From Heliocidaris erythrogramma (lineage: Eukaryota; Echinodermata; Echinoidea; Camarodonta; Echinometridae), in the NCBI GenBank assembly GCA_025617745.1, contig CM046869.1:13597168-13661167 (forward strand): a DNA stretch of 64,000 nt, written 5' to 3'. The translations under genes were made by a program, and so were the position numbers. Below, piece by piece: positions 23,767-37,864 of this stretch (the stretch's first letter is position 1; every line of letters starts with the position of its first letter). The notes under the pieces are model-generated. The model did no database searches and was not told where the DNA came from. It was given only the letters and a program-made list of their open reading frames with translations.

Positions 23767-26700
23767 CAACGATAACAATTCATGGTATTTATACAGCCCT
23801 TTCAACAAATATTTTGAAGCGCTAAAGCCTAAGGATTATAACCAATGTTTCAATAAACATTATTTTGATTTGATATGGAGACATCCATGCACTATGTGGG
23901 AGAGAAACTATCAGTTTCCCAATTCAGGCAAGCTGATAAGGCTGAAATCTATATTGACTTTAATTAGTCAAATCCTGTTAAATGGTATTTTCTAAGTAAA
24001 TGCTAAACAACTATACTTGCCAAATCCAAACACATCCTGGCACATACGTTAATGTTTGTAACTTTTCATCAATTCATGCCAACCATGTTTTTGCTCATTC
24101 AATTTTGTCAACAACAAGAAATATCACACAATGCCACATTGCATTATTTTAAAGGTGATTTTGAATTCAGAAAGGTGCCACAACTCAATACTATATTAAC
24201 ATCTTTCTACTTCTACAGACTGAATATAATTAATTTGTATGTACAGATAAACCCTAATTAATACTGACCTAGAAAAACATGTGCAGTTCAGAAAAATCCA
24301 AATATACTAGAGCATGTTCTCTATGTTGACTGCTAATAGTTTCGCCCAAAGATCATCTCAAGCAGCAACAACAACAAAAATAAATTCAAAAATTAAAATG
24401 TGACCAGACTGTGAGATGGTTGAACTTTTGTCATTCACATTGTCAAATAGTCTAATAATTTCAAAAGAAACTCAATTGGATAAAAGTAAAATGGATACAG
24501 GTTGTGCAGAGATGGCAGCTCCTTCAGCTGTAAAGCTATTATGTGTAACTATATCTTTTCAAAATTTAAATTCACCAAAGCAAAGATGTTAACTGGGTGA
24601 AGTGTGTAATAGTTGCTGAACTGCTAATTGATTTACTGAATTATATAACAACACCCTGTCAGTTATATACAAAAATAGTTTTTAAGGAACTGATTAATCA
24701 CTTCCCTCATGCTTGACTCACTGGCAAGGGGTAGCATGTGTCTATCCAATTAAGAAATATTCATGTGCTGAAAGGCTGCTATATGAAAGGATGCTTGAAC
24801 CCCCAGTGGCGGTAAAACGAAGAGTGATAAAAGACAAACTAGTATACATCTAAATGTAAATCTCCCATCAAAACTGTGACCTGGATTGCTTTTGTTTTCA
24901 TGGATTCCTTCAATATTCAAGTGCCGCAAGTTTTTGGACAAAGAAAAGCTTGTCTTTCCTCTTGAAATTCAAAGCTGGTGAATGAATTGTGGATACAGAA
25001 TCATGGGGGAAAAAAATTTGTATCAAAAAGGAAATATAAAACAGTGACAAATATGGAGAAAACTCGGACTTGAGAAATTTTATTTGTGATGTTTGTGGAC
25101 TTGGTGTCATTTTTTTATAAGGATTAATTTTTTGTACCTCGAGGAACCCTCTATATATTGAGTAACCTTTGTGTTTGCAACTTTTCACCTTCATGTGCGT
25201 AATTTACTTTTGGAAGGACTGAGGCAACTTTAATCATTATGAATCAAATGAACCTCCACACATCATTTGGGGAAGGGGGGGGGGAGGGGGTGCACTTCAG
25301 GGAAAAACATTTCATGTCGGACTGAACAGAGATGCATAAACTATATTGGATTACTGTATAAGCTGTTATTTTCGCGAGGGTTTTATTTTCGCGAATTTCG
25401 CGAATGAAAGATCACCCGCGAATTTAACACGCGAAAATATTTTCATATGAACATGCAACATTACGAGAGCACATTTAAACAAGGCGAACAATACAGTGCT
25501 GTACTATTAGTAGTACAAACCATGCGTTGTCGCTTCGCGATCCCCTAGCATGCCTAGCTAGCTAGCCCTAACAATTGCTTGCTCAGATTTTTTTGGCCCC
25601 ATTACAATTCCCGCGCCCGCGATGTGTAAATGTATTCGCTTTTTCCACTTTCAGATGGGGAATATCAACTCTGTTTAGGTTATTTATCCCTTGTCTTTCC
25701 CTAGATCTGTTGTGTGGTGGTGAACGCGAATTTAACAACACGCGAATATGTGGCAGAGGTCGCCATTCGCGAAAATATCTGTACGCGAAAATATCAGCTT
25801 ATACAGTATTTTGCTGCAACTTACTGATACATTGCCTCGTAGACCCCGTTCTCATTACAAGGGAAAGCTAAAGCATGCTACATGTAGATCGCGCTACCTC
25901 TAAGGTAAGAATGCGGCGACGTCGTTTCGGCGCGATCCACGGAGGTTCACTGGACCACATCTGGGATGGTCCATGATGAGAGATGGCGTGATCTAGAGCG
26001 CACTTATTCGCGGTTTACTGTGCAGTGAGTGCTAAGATAGATCGCGCTACCCTTTGTAGGTGTGAACCCGCGGCATGCCAGCAGCGTGCCAGTGGACCTC
26101 CCTTGACGATAGCGCGATCCACTTTCCAATCTCGTAATGATGACAACGGGGTCTTAGACTGTACAGGTGAATTTAAAAATAAAGCATATTTTCACTAAAT
26201 GACCTTGAACAACATTTTCGTACAATTGTAAATTTCTTCTGTAAGTACTCCGATTATGATCAATTGATCTACACTGTATACTAAAACCTATATGTATATC
26301 TACTACCAAGTATAAAAAGCACCTAACATCACCCTGACTAAAGACACAAAATGCCACCATCATTTCAACAGCAGCTTGTATGCAGACATTACTGTATAAT
26401 ACAGCAAAAAGTTGGACATTTTTTCGTCAAGATAAAATGCAAAATCGATGGCATCTTTTGTTACATTGCCACGTGGCATGGCCTTGCCCTAAAATGTCGC
26501 TTTCGTGGTGAGCATGTGACATTCTTAGCTGGGAGGTGAAGAGTATTGATTAGAGAGAAATGCTGAAGGCATATCACCTGCCTATACTAGACTACATCAT
26601 ACAGGCATCTCTTCATGTAAGCATCCATCTCTATGTCCTATTCTGACGCAAGACCTGGTACAGAGCTCTTGGCGAGAGCAAACCATTGCCTCAAGGCTCA

Positions 26701-29700
26701 ACCATCCATCCCAGAGTAAAGATATCAGGCTAACTCATTCTCTCTTAGCCCTGTCTTTACTTCATGTTCCAATTATTAAACAAAGAATACAAGTTATTTC
26801 TATTGAGAACGGAGCATCCTACCCACACACATGTACACACACACACAACAAGTACAACAATTTCCTATACACGTTCCCCCTTCATTCAGACTCATACGTC
26901 ATAATCTATCCTTGAAGATATTCCACCATATTTGATGAGATGAAGAATTATAATCCCTTTATCTAATCATCAGCACGTATTCAGTCTCTCTTCTCCAACC
27001 CATCGGCGTTTCTCACCAGCTAACGTCATTTAATATGGGACTGCCACATAATAGAAAGGCTTTCATGCCTATGGCTAGCTCTACGTGTCAAGAAAACAAA
27101 TTGAAAGGAAAAAAAATCATGTTACATGTATATGTCTTTGTAGACGTTCAAAGCCCATGCATCAAAAGTGAAAAAGTTAATATTACAAAATATTTATCAT
27201 ATCATGATAATTAGAGAAAGAAACAACACGGCATATTTAAGATTTACTCTGAGACCCTGTGGTTTTGAATTAATTAAAGTATTAGAATGTGTATTTGATA
27301 GATTTAAAGACATTCTCTTACAGTAATTCTGGATAGAACCGCAAAAGCGACTTTATACTTTGATATGGTGCAACACACATTAGCTCTTACCTCTTCTATA
27401 TAAATTATAACCATTAGATATTTTATCAAGTTAAATTGATGCTACTCGTACCGTACATTAGTTATTCATGAAAGCTGTAAATTATAAATGAGCACGGAAG
27501 TACATGTAACTGGAAGGATTTGCAAAGTGATGTCATTCCATGTAACTATCTAATGTTGACTGAGCATCCCTTATGTAAGCTAAGGGTACTTGCAAGATCT
27601 AGCATGCAAATAAAACTCAATTCAATTCAATTTATTCAAAGACATTACTGATGAAGACACAAACCATTCCCTATTGAGGGTAAATGCTGAGTTGTAATTA
27701 ACAATCTTTTGCCCACATATTAAATCTATAATACACCAGTACATACATGTACAAATTAACACAAATCTGCATTACTGATTGCCAATCTTTCTTTGTAACT
27801 ATAAAATAGCATACATGTACATTTATAAATTGATATGACCAAAATCCTGCCAATATAACAATTTCTAATTAATATATTTAATAATAAATTATATTCAATT
27901 TCAAAATTGACAGATGGTAACACGATAGTATCATGTTTCCTTATTATCCTATATACATGTACATGTATCTGTTTCTGAATAAAAATGCTGTCCAAAGAAG
28001 ATGTGAAGTTTGCAGCTGATTTTTTTTTATACATGTATGTACTTTTAACTGTTCCATTCTTTATCAAGTGTAAAGTGTGATTCAAATAATATCTACGCAT
28101 CACATCATCATATTATTAATTCTTGTAACATGCTTATACTTGACAACGAATGGAACATTTAATAGTATAAATAAGCAGCTACAAACTTCACATCTTCTTT
28201 GGACAGCGTTTATTTGGAAACACATACACGTAGGAAAGCTCTCAGAAAGCATCCATTCTATCAACACATAAACAGGTCTCTCTTCTCTAGGTTTCTCCCA
28301 CTGTCACATACAATCATAAATCACCAGGGATAAGGGATTGTACTGGTCAATCCATGATGCATACCAGTACATGTAGGGCAGCAGCAACACACATTACCAA
28401 TGAGGTACATGTACAAGGCAAGCTTGCCTAGTACCTCCGATATTACCTAGTACTTACATGTACACTGCAATCATCTCATAAACTAGTGCACACGACAAAT
28501 TCAAGACAGTTTACATTGAAGAATAGGATAACATCTCACTTTAACCCTTTCAGGACAGGAATTATTTAAGGGCTATTAAATTGATCACATTTTGTTCTTT
28601 AAATTGGCAACAATAATATTTTTCTTTTAGTGCTATGGTTCTAATAGGGTGTAATATCTTTGAAACAATACACATGGTAAGGAATTTTGTTGATAGGCTG
28701 AAAAAATTGCCAATTTGATTAAAAAATAATGATTTTGAACATCTCAATGTATTGCCAATTTAAGGATTTTAAAGCTTTATTCTCCTCAAAATTCCCGACA
28801 TCAAATGCAATATGGTAATGTAACAAAAATGGCCATAGTGTGTGCAGAAATTTTTGCTCTTTCTACTCATGCATCTGGTATATTTTTTAGAGGTCTGAAT
28901 CGAAAGTTATTTTAGCCAAACCACAAAATGTGGTCAATTGTCAATTGATTTGGATTACGTTTATCATATGCAAAATGATTTTTGCAGTCTGTACTCTAAA
29001 TATTCATAATTTACATCAAAAGTAATAATTTACAAACCTATCAAACTATTCTTAATTTTTAAATTTTATGAAGGAAAATATGTACATGTATTTCAATATG
29101 GTCCATACATGCATATAACCTGCGCTATATGGCATAAGGAAATCAATTTCTTTTAAAGGGATAAAATGGGAAATTGATGGTATCAAAATACCAGTATTCA
29201 TAGTGAGGGAATGATGTCACAAGCACATACTGCTTTGCAAATTTGTCTCCATTTATCATTTTCATCTCATTAAAAGATTCATAACTTTCTTATTTGATGT
29301 AGTTGTCAAATTTCTAGTAAATCTTGATATATTTGAGGCACAAGTTCTCTAAAACTTTCAGGTTATTTCCTGTATAATTAATTATGGTCATGCGATTACA
29401 CTGTGAAAAAAACTGTCTACACGTATAGAAGCACTGGAAAAGATTGATTATTTCGCACATAAGAATTGGTTTATAAAATTATACATGAAAGCAAAAGACT
29501 AGATATAGAATAATATTATAAATGAGGTCTGTTATAAAGACTATATTGACATTGTGTATGAGGTCTGTGATAGAGACTAGTGTGGCATTCTAGATGAGTC
29601 ATCTTGTATTAAAGCGAATCTCTTTCAAGTCCTCTGCCCTGCGCAGCAATTCAATTTTGCGAATGCCATCCCAAATAGACGACAACCTGTTAATGTAAGG

Positions 29701-32700
29701 GAATGCCTTTCAACCTATATCAAATACACATTCTCATGCATACATGTTCCTTTGAAGCTCAATACACAGTATGACGTCAACTATAAAAGGCAAAACACTG
29801 TATATAAACATGCAAGATGACATTATTAGGACTCGGATTTGATACAAAAAGGGTAATAGACAACTTAAATATTATACTGAAGAGCCGATATAAATAATGA
29901 AAGGATTACTATGTTTACATATTTAAATAGATTCTTTGGGGTAACTGTTAGTATTTTCATGATCATAATAGTTATATGAGTGGGTCAAAGAAGAATGTAG
30001 TATATATATTAAAACAAGTGTGCATTTTTTTTGCATGATGATGAAACACGTTCATTTTAAAACTTCATTTACATGGGCCTCTCAGTCTCAGTGACTCAGG
30101 TGTGAGTATTCATTTAATGAAGGCTACTAATGCAAGATAATACTAATTTGTATCCCAAATCATATTGGCCTACAGATTATGATTTAATTTAAAGCAATCA
30201 ATAATCAATTATAGGTCCTAATTAGTATTCAACGGTAGGTACAATTCAAACTGACATAGTGACACTAGACTACCTACCTACGTGCAGTGAATTAGGTTCA
30301 ACCAAACCCCTGCAAACTACTAATTATACTAAAATATTCTGCCCCTCATTTTTCCCCTTATCACTTCAATACCAAAAAACTGCATTAGGACGTGAATGTA
30401 CAGTGGGGTAGCAAGCATACAGTGCCTAGCAAGACAGTCATAATTGAATTCCTAGACAACAGTCTGTATCTTGAGGCTATAAGACCTCAACACTATAGTG
30501 TAAACACAATACTTCATTGAATATGTGCATGCCTTATAGCCCATGTACACACATATTCCACTTTATTTCTTTCTCATATTCATAAATTATCATGTGAATA
30601 CTTCTCTTTTGAATCATATTTGGTCACAAATGTGATAAAGGAACAAGTGCCGGGATATCTGGCATCTGAACGTACATGTAGTTATCGGACATGTTGAACC
30701 AGATTAGCAGCAGAAACAATGCGTTTGTTCCAAAAGGTGCTAATTAACATTTTAAATAAATTGATGAAAAAAGTGTAATCAAACAGCAAGATAACAAAGA
30801 AAACACAACATGAAAATTGCATTCTATTGCTTGATAAATTAATAAAAAAGTAACCACAGTCAAAGACTACTAAGGATAATGCAATACCGTCATGTAAGCT
30901 ATTGGGAAAAGGGGGGGGGGGGGAGGGTAGTGCAAAAATAAGCTCTTTTAAGTCCATGGGAGCTCTTCTAAGATTTGCTTTTGTATATCGCTGAGGGATA
31001 TTTTTATGTATTTCTTGTTCATTTACCAGAGCTTTTTTTTTTAGCTTTCCAGATCTAATCACTCACCATATATGTACACTTTTCTTTTATTCTTTTTCTT
31101 TCTTTTTTTTTTTTTTTGGGGGGGGGGGTGGTTTATTGTTTCAGAAAAAGAACAAAAAAGCTTGCACATAACAGAGAGCACGCATATTTATAACGCTCAA
31201 AGCAAAACTAATCATTTGCCGACATTCTATCTTGTGACAAGGAATCGATTCCTATGTGGATTCACTTTAACTTCATTTGATTAGAACACAATACCTAAGG
31301 CCTTTATGAGGCTTCATGATTCAATTTCAAATCTGACACATCAATATTAAAGGGATCCGTCGCATGAAGGTGACAGTATGCGTTACACATGCGGTATACA
31401 GAGATCCAGTTTGGTTGGCAGTTTTCCTTATAGGTACTGGTCCGTTCCATTTATCAGTTTTCCTTAAAAGACTGATAGGAGGTTCTATCAAACACGACAG
31501 TTCTCCTTTTTATTTGACAGATTGAAAACCGAGAAGTGAAACTTAAACAGATAGTGCCCCATTACAATTCCATTATGAAGTCATTTGGTGATTAAGATTT
31601 ATGAGTCAATTTTAAAAGCTTTGTATGATCTACATCAATTAATGTTCAATAGCATCTTGTACATAATTTGTGGTTATTTATGTTAATCAGTGCCGGATCC
31701 CGGATTTTGTGAGGGAGGAGACCCTATATATTCTGAAATTTTCTGACAAGCAAAAAAAAAAAGGAAAAAATAGGTCATCAGAACTTTGGGGTGTCTTTTT
31801 ACTCCAAAATTCTTGGACAAACAAAAAAAAGGCCATCAGTGTTTTTTGGTGTCTTCTTTTTGCCCCAGGGGAATTGGCCCCTGATGTTAATCAACCCGAC
31901 TGCGCCTCGTTGAATAGAGCGTCTCATCTTTCACCGAATGCAAAATCTTGTTCCATTGCATGAATAAAGACCATTCACTATTTGTTTTATAAACACCTCG
32001 GACGTTAAAGGGCTTAAAACATTTTTTTTCAAGAAAAGTTTTACTAGTCCAAATATGATTTCAGGTTATTCATACAGGCATGTAATCTGGGCCAAGCAAT
32101 TGTGACGTAATTGTTACCGCGCGTATCCATTGTTTAAGCCTTACTGCACGCATGTACTTTGATAAAAGCGCACTGACCAGGCAAAATACAGTGTAATATT
32201 GCTCGGCAAGTTTAGTACAGTAGCCTATGGGGAATTTGGTGTTGCAATGGGTGATTTCACGCTCGGTGTTGGTGTTTAGAGCGAAAATTATCCTAAAATC
32301 GAGCTCAAACACCGCTATTCAGATTAAGGAGCCGATACCGATATCCTAACAAAGCGCATCGATAGCTTAACACTGGTAATGGCGTCAGCACCGTTTTTAA
32401 CGAAGGGAAAAAAAATGTTTAAAACTATTTAATTATTAGTCTAGAATATCCTTAAATTACACGAGTAGTCCGGCAATTCTAAAATAAATAATTATTTGAT
32501 CTAGAGTGTGGTAAGAAACTTCACAGAAATGGATGGTCTTGACAGGAACAGTAAGTTTAGATATGATTTCTCTCGAATTTCTCACTTGCAGCAGAAAATG
32601 CTGCGGTAGCTAATGCAGCTAGCTAGACGCCGGATCGGACGGCGTAGCGCATACAGGGCAAACAGCCAAATTTCAGGCCTTGGCACAGATTAGCCGTGAA

Positions 32701-35700
32701 GATTCATGGCTTTTGTATTGTAAATGTTGATTTAAATCTCATCCTGATAAATGATGTGGATTCTCTGGGTCTTTAACTACGGAATATCTAACGTCATTTT
32801 TATTAAATCTATCTTAAAAAGAAAATTAGGTCGGAATTTTTATTCACTCCTTCAAACCCATTAAAAAGCAAAAGTAGTTCCTTTCCGTGTGCTCTAGATC
32901 GAACGTTAGACCAACTGCTGGCCTAGATCTAATATCAGGCCTATATGAACATAATACCTCTTAACGCCTATGAAATTACACTTCGAATAGCGCCTACTGT
33001 CTTTATTTCTCATGACTACTCAGCAAAATTTCCCATAGCTACAAACACCAACACCAACACCGACCGTGAAATCGGTATTTCTTAATCCCTAGGGGTATAG
33101 TGTTAGTGAATGGGAATTTGTACATGAAATTAAACACCGACGGCCGAGCTCGGTTCAGTAGACGATTATTAACAAAAAAACAAACACCGGCAACCGGAAC
33201 TACGTCAAAAAAATCAGAGGTCAACACCTAACACCGACTAATTTTTTTTCATTTCATAGTCGGTGTTAGATCACGAATTCGGGGCAAAATAGACACTAAC
33301 ACCAAACACCAACACCGAGCGTGAAATCACCCAATGAATATATGCTCCGATATTGCACGTGCAAATCAAGCAGACAAAATATGCATTTTTAATGTGCCAC
33401 TAAAATGCCTTATATAGGTAATAATATATTATATTTATAAATATCCAACAGTACTTTTTACTTCATTCCTGACTAAACCCCTCCCCCAAAACCCCAAAAC
33501 CAATCCATACAAAACAAAAATACAAGGGGCTACCACATGAATGGTATAAGCTTCAAAGTTAATGTGATACAAACATATAAAGTGCGATGTATTCATTATA
33601 CAGACTGCTGAAAAATCTTAAATACAAGGTACATTTTAGTGCACACATCCATGTAATCATCTACTTTTGTACTACATATTATATACATGTATACTGCAGA
33701 AGCCATGCATATTTTTATTTTCAGCATTCCATACACAGCATATATTTTTCAGATTTTGTATTTTCCTATTTATATGAAACAACAATATCCAAAAGGGTTT
33801 GAAATGCAAGTAACAAATTAATGCACTCTATTAATGATCAATAATGGTCACAACACACAAATTCTCTTTGTAAACATTTTCAAAATAAAAACAAAACATA
33901 CCTTCAATTGTAGAATTCAACACTGGTCTATACATGTATGCAATATATCCCGAGATAATTCTGCATGACTTGTATCTACAGTACATCTACAAAGACAGCA
34001 TTTCCTCTTCTTCAAACTCCTGACCAAACTTGTGTTGGAAGGTAATATATGTTGCAGACACGAATCATTACCTCCAAATAGCCTGTGAGTTTGGTGTGAT
34101 TTCTAGAGGGAGCTAGGCCTGATTGAATTTCATATTCACGAATGTTACAGAGGTGATTGGTTGAGTGCACTCTCTGTTGTTATCATGGCACTCCCTCCTA
34201 TCTCAAGATGCTCTGTATGGCAAGACTTGACATCAAAGGGTTCATAATTTACTTCATATAAAGGACCCCAGTTTGGGAGGTATGTTTGTTAACATGTATT
34301 TAAACTTCTTTAAAATTTTATCTTTAAGATGAATACTGTAAATCTACTATCATGAATGGATGGATTGCAGCAATTTGATCTGAAGAGGAAAGGTTTTCCT
34401 GAAAAAAAAATCTGACATAGTTTTCTCGTCTTTTTAATGCATATGAAATATCTTCTCACTACACTACATACAGTAAACATCAGAAGTATCCCCATAAGAT
34501 GCATATACAGTACATAGGAAGATCTTTATCATATAAAATACATAGGAAGATCTTTATCATATACAGTACATAGGAAGATCTAATATCATATACAGTACAT
34601 AGGAAGATCTTTATCATATATATACAGTACATAGGAAGATCTTCATCATATACAGTACATAGGAAGATCTTTATCATACATGTACATGCAGTAAGGGGCA
34701 ACACTTGCCAAAATAAGCTCTAATCACACTGAAATAACATTGACTGTGTTAACCCATAGCATTTCAGAGTTATGGTCTAAATTAATCAGCTTTCCCTCCT
34801 AAAATTAGCAACAATTGTTCATATATTCAGCTCTTTCATGGTTTGAAAAAGTTGAAAAGTTGCTTATTAATAAATGAACCCATGTCCAATGTGAATGAAA
34901 ATTGCAAAATTCAACAGAAAAAATGTGAATTTGTACATGAAAATAACATTTATATTTTACACCATGTTGCCAATTTAGAGACTTTAATGATTAGTTATAA
35001 TTAAATCCCTCTTATTTGTGAATGGCACAATGTACTGCATTGGAAACAGGCTCAAAACTTTCAGTGGTTTTAGCTCTTTCTGCTTATGTATAATGTGTAT
35101 AATATGTAAAATGCAAAAACATCACTAAAAGGAGATTGTACTGCTATGGGTTAAAAATGGATTCTCATATTATAAGCAGCTCACAAATTTCATGACATTT
35201 CACCCTTCTTTCTCAATACATTAGATCATTGGTATTCCACATGAAGTCATAGAATCAGGAATACCGGCAACTACAACAGCATGTGACGGATTCACTACTG
35301 AACTGACAATGTGAATTTGGTTCAGAATTAAAGAGAATTAGATCATGCAATTTACTATAAAGTTGCCTACAATATTGGAGCCCTGATAGTGGTTCTATGT
35401 TAACATCATTCATTTGTCATTCCAAATGCACTTAATAAATCAATTCCAATGTCATAAGTCTGTCTGGAATACATTTCTTTCTTTCAGGTACGTTAGATCC
35501 ATGAAAAAGTATTTTTCTATAAAGTTGTCTTTTGTTTATTGAAACCTCCAACTGTAAAATGTGCTGGCAAAGCACTTACACATAACTCTAATCATGTAAG
35601 TATTGAGCATGTGCATTGGCTGCGTTACATGATCATATAATATGCTGGAAATTTGATAATCCTTGGAAAAAATTTTGAAACTAAATTGATTCTGAAATAC

Positions 35701-37832
35701 AATCAAAACAATCTGAAACTGCAGTCTGTAATACATCCCTCTCTAGCTCCTTGTACAATGTGTAAGCCTAATGTCTGAAATCACAGACTACATGTACTGT
35801 ACATGAATGTACTAGGGGTCTGAAGGACATACATGATGTTTGATATCACAGACTACATACATGTACACTAGGGGGTCTGTAAGACAATGATGTCTGATAT
35901 TACAGACTACACTCTGGGTCTGAAAGATACATGTCTTTAAAGGGAAAGTCCACCCTGATTAAAAGTTGGTTTTAAAAGAAGCAGAAAAATTAAAGAAGCA
36001 GATCAGTGAAGGTTTGAGCAAAATGCGATTTTAAAAAAAATGTGACATTCCGTATTCTGCCAATTTGAAATTCCCATACATGTATGTATAGTGATTACAA
36101 CTCTCAAAAATTCATAACTTTCTTATCGCTTGTCCGATTTTGTTCAAACTTTCACAAATCTGCTTCTTTCATTTTTCCTCTTTCTTTCAGAGCAACTTGT
36201 CATTGAGGTTGGATTTCCCTTTAACTCTGGCTTTGGTCGACCAATGGAAAAAACGGGGGACTGCTGCATTCGACACACACGTACGAATAAAGAGTTAAAC
36301 AATATTAAGATGTCTGATATCACAGACTATACTACGTGTCTGAAAGGCATCCCCTTATGGCTCCTTGTACACGTAATCACTTACATAGTTTATTTCTGAT
36401 CAAGTACAGTCTTTAAATAGATACTCTGAGTGATAAGATAATAATGATTCAGAAGAGTGAAAACTTCCCTGTATTCCTCACAAATAATTACATTCAGCAT
36501 TATCATCTCATCAGACACATTATTCTAATATTACTGCTTTGAACTATTAAAAGCAGATAAATAAGAGACAGAACTTAGTGGAAAGTTTGAGAAAAATCTG
36601 ATGAAGGAAAAGAGAAGTGAGAAATCATTGTTACAAAGAAAATTTAGGAACACATGCAAATTGGCAACTCTCTATATATGCAAGGTATCCTCCACACAGG
36701 ACAGGGAACTACTTCCCTATTATTTTATGTAAACAAGAATAGTTTTCAAATAATAGACCTTTCCCTTATAGATCTGCAAGGCTTGATTGTTCCTTTTTAA
36801 TAAAGTCTGCAAGATGCCAAAAAGGAAGAGCTTTTTGGAATGGACTTAATAAACAACTCATTGTCTTTTGATTCTACTTCACAGCAGTACAGTGTTCCGG
36901 ACAGCAGGCAAGAGTTGCTTGAGAAGTTCATAAGGCGGGAAATGCTATAGGCCTAATGCTTTTTTTCTTTTTTTTTTCCATCTTCGTTTGCGCACAGAAT
37001 CTGTACGCAACCATAAGCAACGCTACGCAGACTTAACGCCTGACCTACGTAAGTGTAGGTGGACAAGTTACACAACCCTACGCAGCGGCTACGCCGATCC
37101 GCCGATCCATCATTTTTTTTTTCATGAGTACGCAGCGAATTTTGGCGTACTCCCTACGCAACTCTACGCAAATCCCCGGTGTGAAAGCCCCTTAACTGTT
37201 ATGCACAGATTTTGTCTGCCTGTGCTCGCTCTCTCTCTCTCTCTCTCTCTCTTTAAAGAAAACTTTCCACATTCACCAATAACAGTTATATCAATCTTGA
37301 TCCTGACAGCAAGTTTCTCTTCCAACAGTACACAATATCTAAATGTTCTTGATGCACCCTTTGTTTTCTTCTGATAAAAATATATTCAGGAGTTAGTATC
37401 CCTTACAAGAAAATAAAAGAATCCAGTTTCTTTACGGAAAAAACAAAACACTCAGTATTTGTTTTGAAGGTATTCTGTTCCTCAGTATCTCTTACATATA
37501 TTCACAAATCTCCCTTTTCCTTCTTGTTCTCCCTGCCCTCTTCCATTCTAAATTTTGAATTTATTTGTAAAGTCTGAGCTCTTGATGAATGTATGACAAG
37601 TTTCCAGAAGAAGAAACTTGAACCATTTCAGTCTGATGGGAAAATTAAATAAATAGTCAAAGACTCAAAGTAATCAGTCACACACAAAAAATTGAGGAAG
37701 AGCATACATGTACCTTGAGACATTCCAACTCAAGATGATTAATTTGAAAACCTAGGGCTGCAGTAGAGCATCAATCACTACTGCTGATTTTATGGTTAAT
37801 TTCAATTGACAAAAAAGACATGAACTATATGA

Positions 37833-37864
<32 letters not shown>

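Noticed and set aside
36988-37374. Plus-strand 128-codon open frame
   Set aside because: It runs through the TACGCA word cluster and a CT microsatellite; no domain or signal that would support expression.
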